A stretch of 16,032 nucleotides of DNA from assembly GCA_025999435.1 (NCBI GenBank), contig BNXH01000039.1, positions 1-16,032 of the forward strand, read 5' to 3'. Source of the stretch: Bacteroidia bacterium. GTDB lineage: Bacteria; Bacteroidota; Bacteroidia; Bacteroidales; Dysgonomonadaceae. The stretch's first letter is position 1. The number at the start of each line of letters is the position of its first letter. The notes under the pieces were generated by a model, which was given only the letters and a program-made list of their open reading frames with translations, searched no databases and was not told the origin of the DNA. The translations under genes and the position numbers were made by a program. Positions 14,124 through 16,032 of the stretch are shown in pieces.

Positions 14124-14815
14124 AAGAATGTATTATTTTGGCTGGCGGACTTGGAACTCGCTTGCAAAGCGTAGTAAAAGATGTGCCTAAATGTATGGCT
14201 GAAGTAGCAGGGGAACCATTTCTTTACCATTTGTTTAATTATGCCAATAAGGAAGCTTTCGGACATGTAATACTATCGTTAGGATATAAAGCCGATGTTG
14301 TATTAGAATGGCTCGAAAACAAAACATTTCCGTTTCAGATATCTTACGTTAAGGAAGATGAACCCCTGGGTACAGGAGGAGCCATTAAACTGGCTTTCCG
14401 GCAAGTTTTCGGAGAGTCGGCATATGTGATAAACGGAGATACTTTTTTCGATATAAATACAGATGTTCTCTCTGATTTTCATTCCGAAAAGAATGCTTCA
14501 ATATCGTTGGCTCTTAAACCGATGACCGGTTTTGATCGTTATGGATCGGTTGAATTGAATGATAAAGAACGTATTACCCGCTTTAACGAAAAGCAGTATT
14601 GCGACAAAGGTCTTATCAATGGAGGAGTGTATCTTATAAATAAAGATATTTTTTCGTCATTCGGTTTACCTGAAAAATTCTCTTTCGAAAAAGATATTAT
14701 GGAGGCTCACCTTCACGATATAGAGATATATGGCCGGGACTTTGATAATTACTTTATAGATATTGGCATCCCTTCCGATTTTGAAAAAGCTAATAAAGAT
14801 TTTAGTTTGAAATAA
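14120..14815 (+). CDS. hddC: HddC-type heptose-1-phosphate guanylyltransferase
   Basis: A 231-residue sugar-1-phosphate nucleotidyltransferase. It has the signature LAGGLGTRL (7-15), the PKCM lysine (K24), LGTGGA (83-88), and NGDTFFD with D107 as a likely metal ligand. The length fits HddC, which makes GDP-D-glycero-alpha-D-manno-heptose from the 1-phosphate and GTP. This specific call depends on the HAD phosphatase and HddA kinase immediately downstream. Without them it could be a generic mannose or glucose nucleotidyltransferase. It overlaps the preceding membrane protein gene by 4 bp. Confidence 0.82.
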   Translation: MKECIILAGGLGTRLQSVVKDVPKCMAEVAGEPFLYHLFNYANKEAFGHVILSLGYKADVVLEWLENKTFPFQISYVKEDEPLGTGGAIKLAFRQVFGESAYVINGDTFFDINTDVLSDFHSEKNASISLALKPMTGFDRYGSVELNDKERITRFNEKQYCDKGLINGGVYLINKDIFSSFGLPEKFSFEKDIMEAHLHDIEIYGRDFDNYFIDIGIPSDFEKANKDFSLK

Positions 14816-14826
14816 TATTGTTTGCC

Positions 14827-15393
14827 ATGAATCAGTATAAATATCTTTTTTTGGATAGAGATGGAGTGATTAATGAAGAGCGTCCTGACGATTATGTAAA
14901 AGATATTTCCGAATTTGTTTTTATTGAACGCAGCTTAATAGCTATCGCGGAGCTTGCCCGGAAGTTTGACCATATATTTGTGATAACTAACCAGAGGGGT
15001 GTTGGTCGTGGAATAATGAGTGCCGGCAGCCTGCAAGAAGTACATGACTATATGTCGGGCGAAATAGAAAAAGCGGGAGGTAAAATATCGAATATATATA
15101 TATGTACCGATACAGATTCTTTTTCAATAAACAGGAAACCGAATATAGGCATGGCCTTTCAGGCACAGCGCGATTTTCCTGATGTCAATGTCCGGCAATC
15201 GGTAATGGTCGGCAACAGTAAATCGGATATGGAATTTGGAAACAAACTTGGTATGTATACTGTTTTAGTGGGAAACAAGTATCCCAAAGAGGATAAAATC
15301 TATAAGCAGGTAGATGCATATTACGAAAATCTGTATAAGTTTGCAGAATATTTAAGTAGAACAAACTTTTTAGAAAATGATAATAAGAAGTAA
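14827..15393 (+). CDS. gmhB: GmhB-type heptose 1,7-bisphosphate phosphatase
   Basis: A 188-residue HAD-superfamily phosphatase. The catalytic pair is in FLDRDGVINEE (nucleophile D10, acid/base D12). Motif II is TNQRGVGRG (54-62), motif III is the Lys in NRKPNIG (K104), and motif IV is VGNSKSDMEFG (D134). It would remove the C7 phosphate from heptose 1,7-bisphosphate. The Cys/His zinc loop of E. coli GmhB and HisB-N is largely missing: only C93 remains, and no CxC precedes RKP. I chose the ATG at 14827; a TTG at 14818 adds three residues. The gene overlaps hddA by 17 bp. Confidence 0.85.
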   Translation: MNQYKYLFLDRDGVINEERPDDYVKDISEFVFIERSLIAIAELARKFDHIFVITNQRGVGRGIMSAGSLQEVHDYMSGEIEKAGGKISNIYICTDTDSFSINRKPNIGMAFQAQRDFPDVNVRQSVMVGNSKSDMEFGNKLGMYTVLVGNKYPKEDKIYKQVDAYYENLYKFAEYLSRTNFLENDNKK

Positions 15394-16032
15394 AGCACCC
15401 TTCAGGATAGGTTTGGCAGGAGGAGGGACAGACGTGTCGCCTTACTCGGATATATTTGGAGGATGTATACTCAATGCTACAATAAGCCTGTATGCTTATG
15501 CCAATATAGAACCACGCGACGACAATAAGATCGTATTTCGCATACCTCAAACCAATGAGGAATATATATACGATTCGGCAATCGAACTTACCATTGAAAA
15601 CGATAAAGCCGACTTGATGAAAGGTTTATATAACAGGGTTGTAAAGGATTTTATAAAGAAGCCCTTATCATTGACTCTTACTTGTGCTATGGAAGCGCCT
15701 TTCGGTTCGGGATTGGGAACATCTTCGACATTGGCTGTTGCTATATTAGGAGCATATACCGAATGGTTATCTTTACCTTTGGGTGAATACGATTTAGCTT
15801 TCCTCGCATACCAAATAGAGAGGGAAGACCTTATGCATGCAGGAGGAAAACAAGATCAGTATGCCGCTGCATTCGGGGGATTTAACTTCATGGAGTTCTA
15901 CGGCGACAACAAGGTAATCGTAAATCCGCTACGTATTCGTAACGAAATAATTAACGAGTTGTCTAATAATCTACTTCTTTATTACACAAACACAAGTAGA
16001 AATTCCGGTGATATAATTGCAAAACAACAACA
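15377..16032 (+). CDS. hddA: HddA-type heptose-7-phosphate kinase, truncated by window end
   Basis: A GHMP-superfamily kinase starting at ATG 15377, open for 218 complete codons to the window edge. Family length is about 340 residues, so roughly the first two-thirds is present. Visible motifs are KAPFRIGLAGGGTD (6-19), the ATP-binding APFGSGLGTSST (107-118), and GGKQDQYAAAFGG (156-168). HddA phosphorylates D-glycero-D-manno-heptose 7-phosphate at C1 (alpha). Mevalonate-type GHMP kinases share the fold, but the AGGGTD start and the neighbours favour HddA. The start lies within the 3' end of gmhB, a strong sign of coupled translation. gmhA would be expected downstream. Confidence 0.9.
   Translation, partial: MIIRSKAPFRIGLAGGGTDVSPYSDIFGGCILNATISLYAYANIEPRDDNKIVFRIPQTNEEYIYDSAIELTIENDKADLMKGLYNRVVKDFIKKPLSLTLTCAMEAPFGSGLGTSSTLAVAILGAYTEWLSLPLGEYDLAFLAYQIEREDLMHAGGKQDQYAAAFGGFNFMEFYGDNKVIVNPLRIRNEIINELSNNLLLYYTNTSRNSGDIIAKQQ

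Overview
The window looks like a chromosomal segment of a Bacteroidota, probably Bacteroidales. Genes are AT-rich, several starts are preceded by the phylum's TAnnTTTG -7 promoter element (4801-4808 on the minus strand; 5480-5487, 7533-7540 and 10682-10689 on the plus strand), Shine-Dalgarno sequences are absent, and the gene content (OMthi/PnuT thiamine uptake behind a TPP riboswitch, a secreted repeat protein, a GDP-heptose cluster) fits that phylum. I cannot name the genus; Dysgonomonas-like bacteria are only a guess.

Region 1 (1-961) has no gene and is almost entirely repetitive. It holds a ~345-bp direct duplication. Each copy carries two different REP-like palindromes, linked by short degenerate tandem arrays with a period of exactly 7 bp. 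The two copies of one array differ by one 7-bp unit, and the last array runs into the 3' end of the next gene.

Region 2 (962-4781, minus strand) is a two-gene unit: a small putative lipoprotein followed, with a 14-bp overlap, by a large Dna2-like protein (Cas4/PD-(D/E)XK nuclease plus superfamily 1 helicase).

Region 3 (4782-5662) is intergenic. It contains a ~335-bp MITE-like composite with 25-bp terminal inverted repeats, enclosing a long hairpin and a third copy of one REP palindrome. It also holds a possible decayed coding fragment, and a promoter with a 25-codon leader ORF.

Region 4 (5663-7264) is a secreted 533-residue protein with two copies of the surface/tail-fibre type repeat found in Bacteroidota, followed by tandem hairpins.

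Region 5 (7507-10637) is a thiamine-acquisition operon: promoter, TPP riboswitch, outer-membrane TonB-dependent receptor, and the inner-membrane PnuT transporter. The thiamine pyrophosphokinase often found with these genes is not here.

Region 6 (10682-end) is a tightly packed surface-glycan operon: GT4 and GT2 glycosyltransferases, a Wzy/WaaL-like membrane protein, then HddC, GmhB and HddA. The last three are consecutive enzymes for GDP-D-glycero-alpha-D-manno-heptose. HddA starts inside the gmhB end and is cut by the window edge. The logic is to make an activated heptose, add it and other sugars to a lipid-linked glycan, and polymerise or ligate the product.
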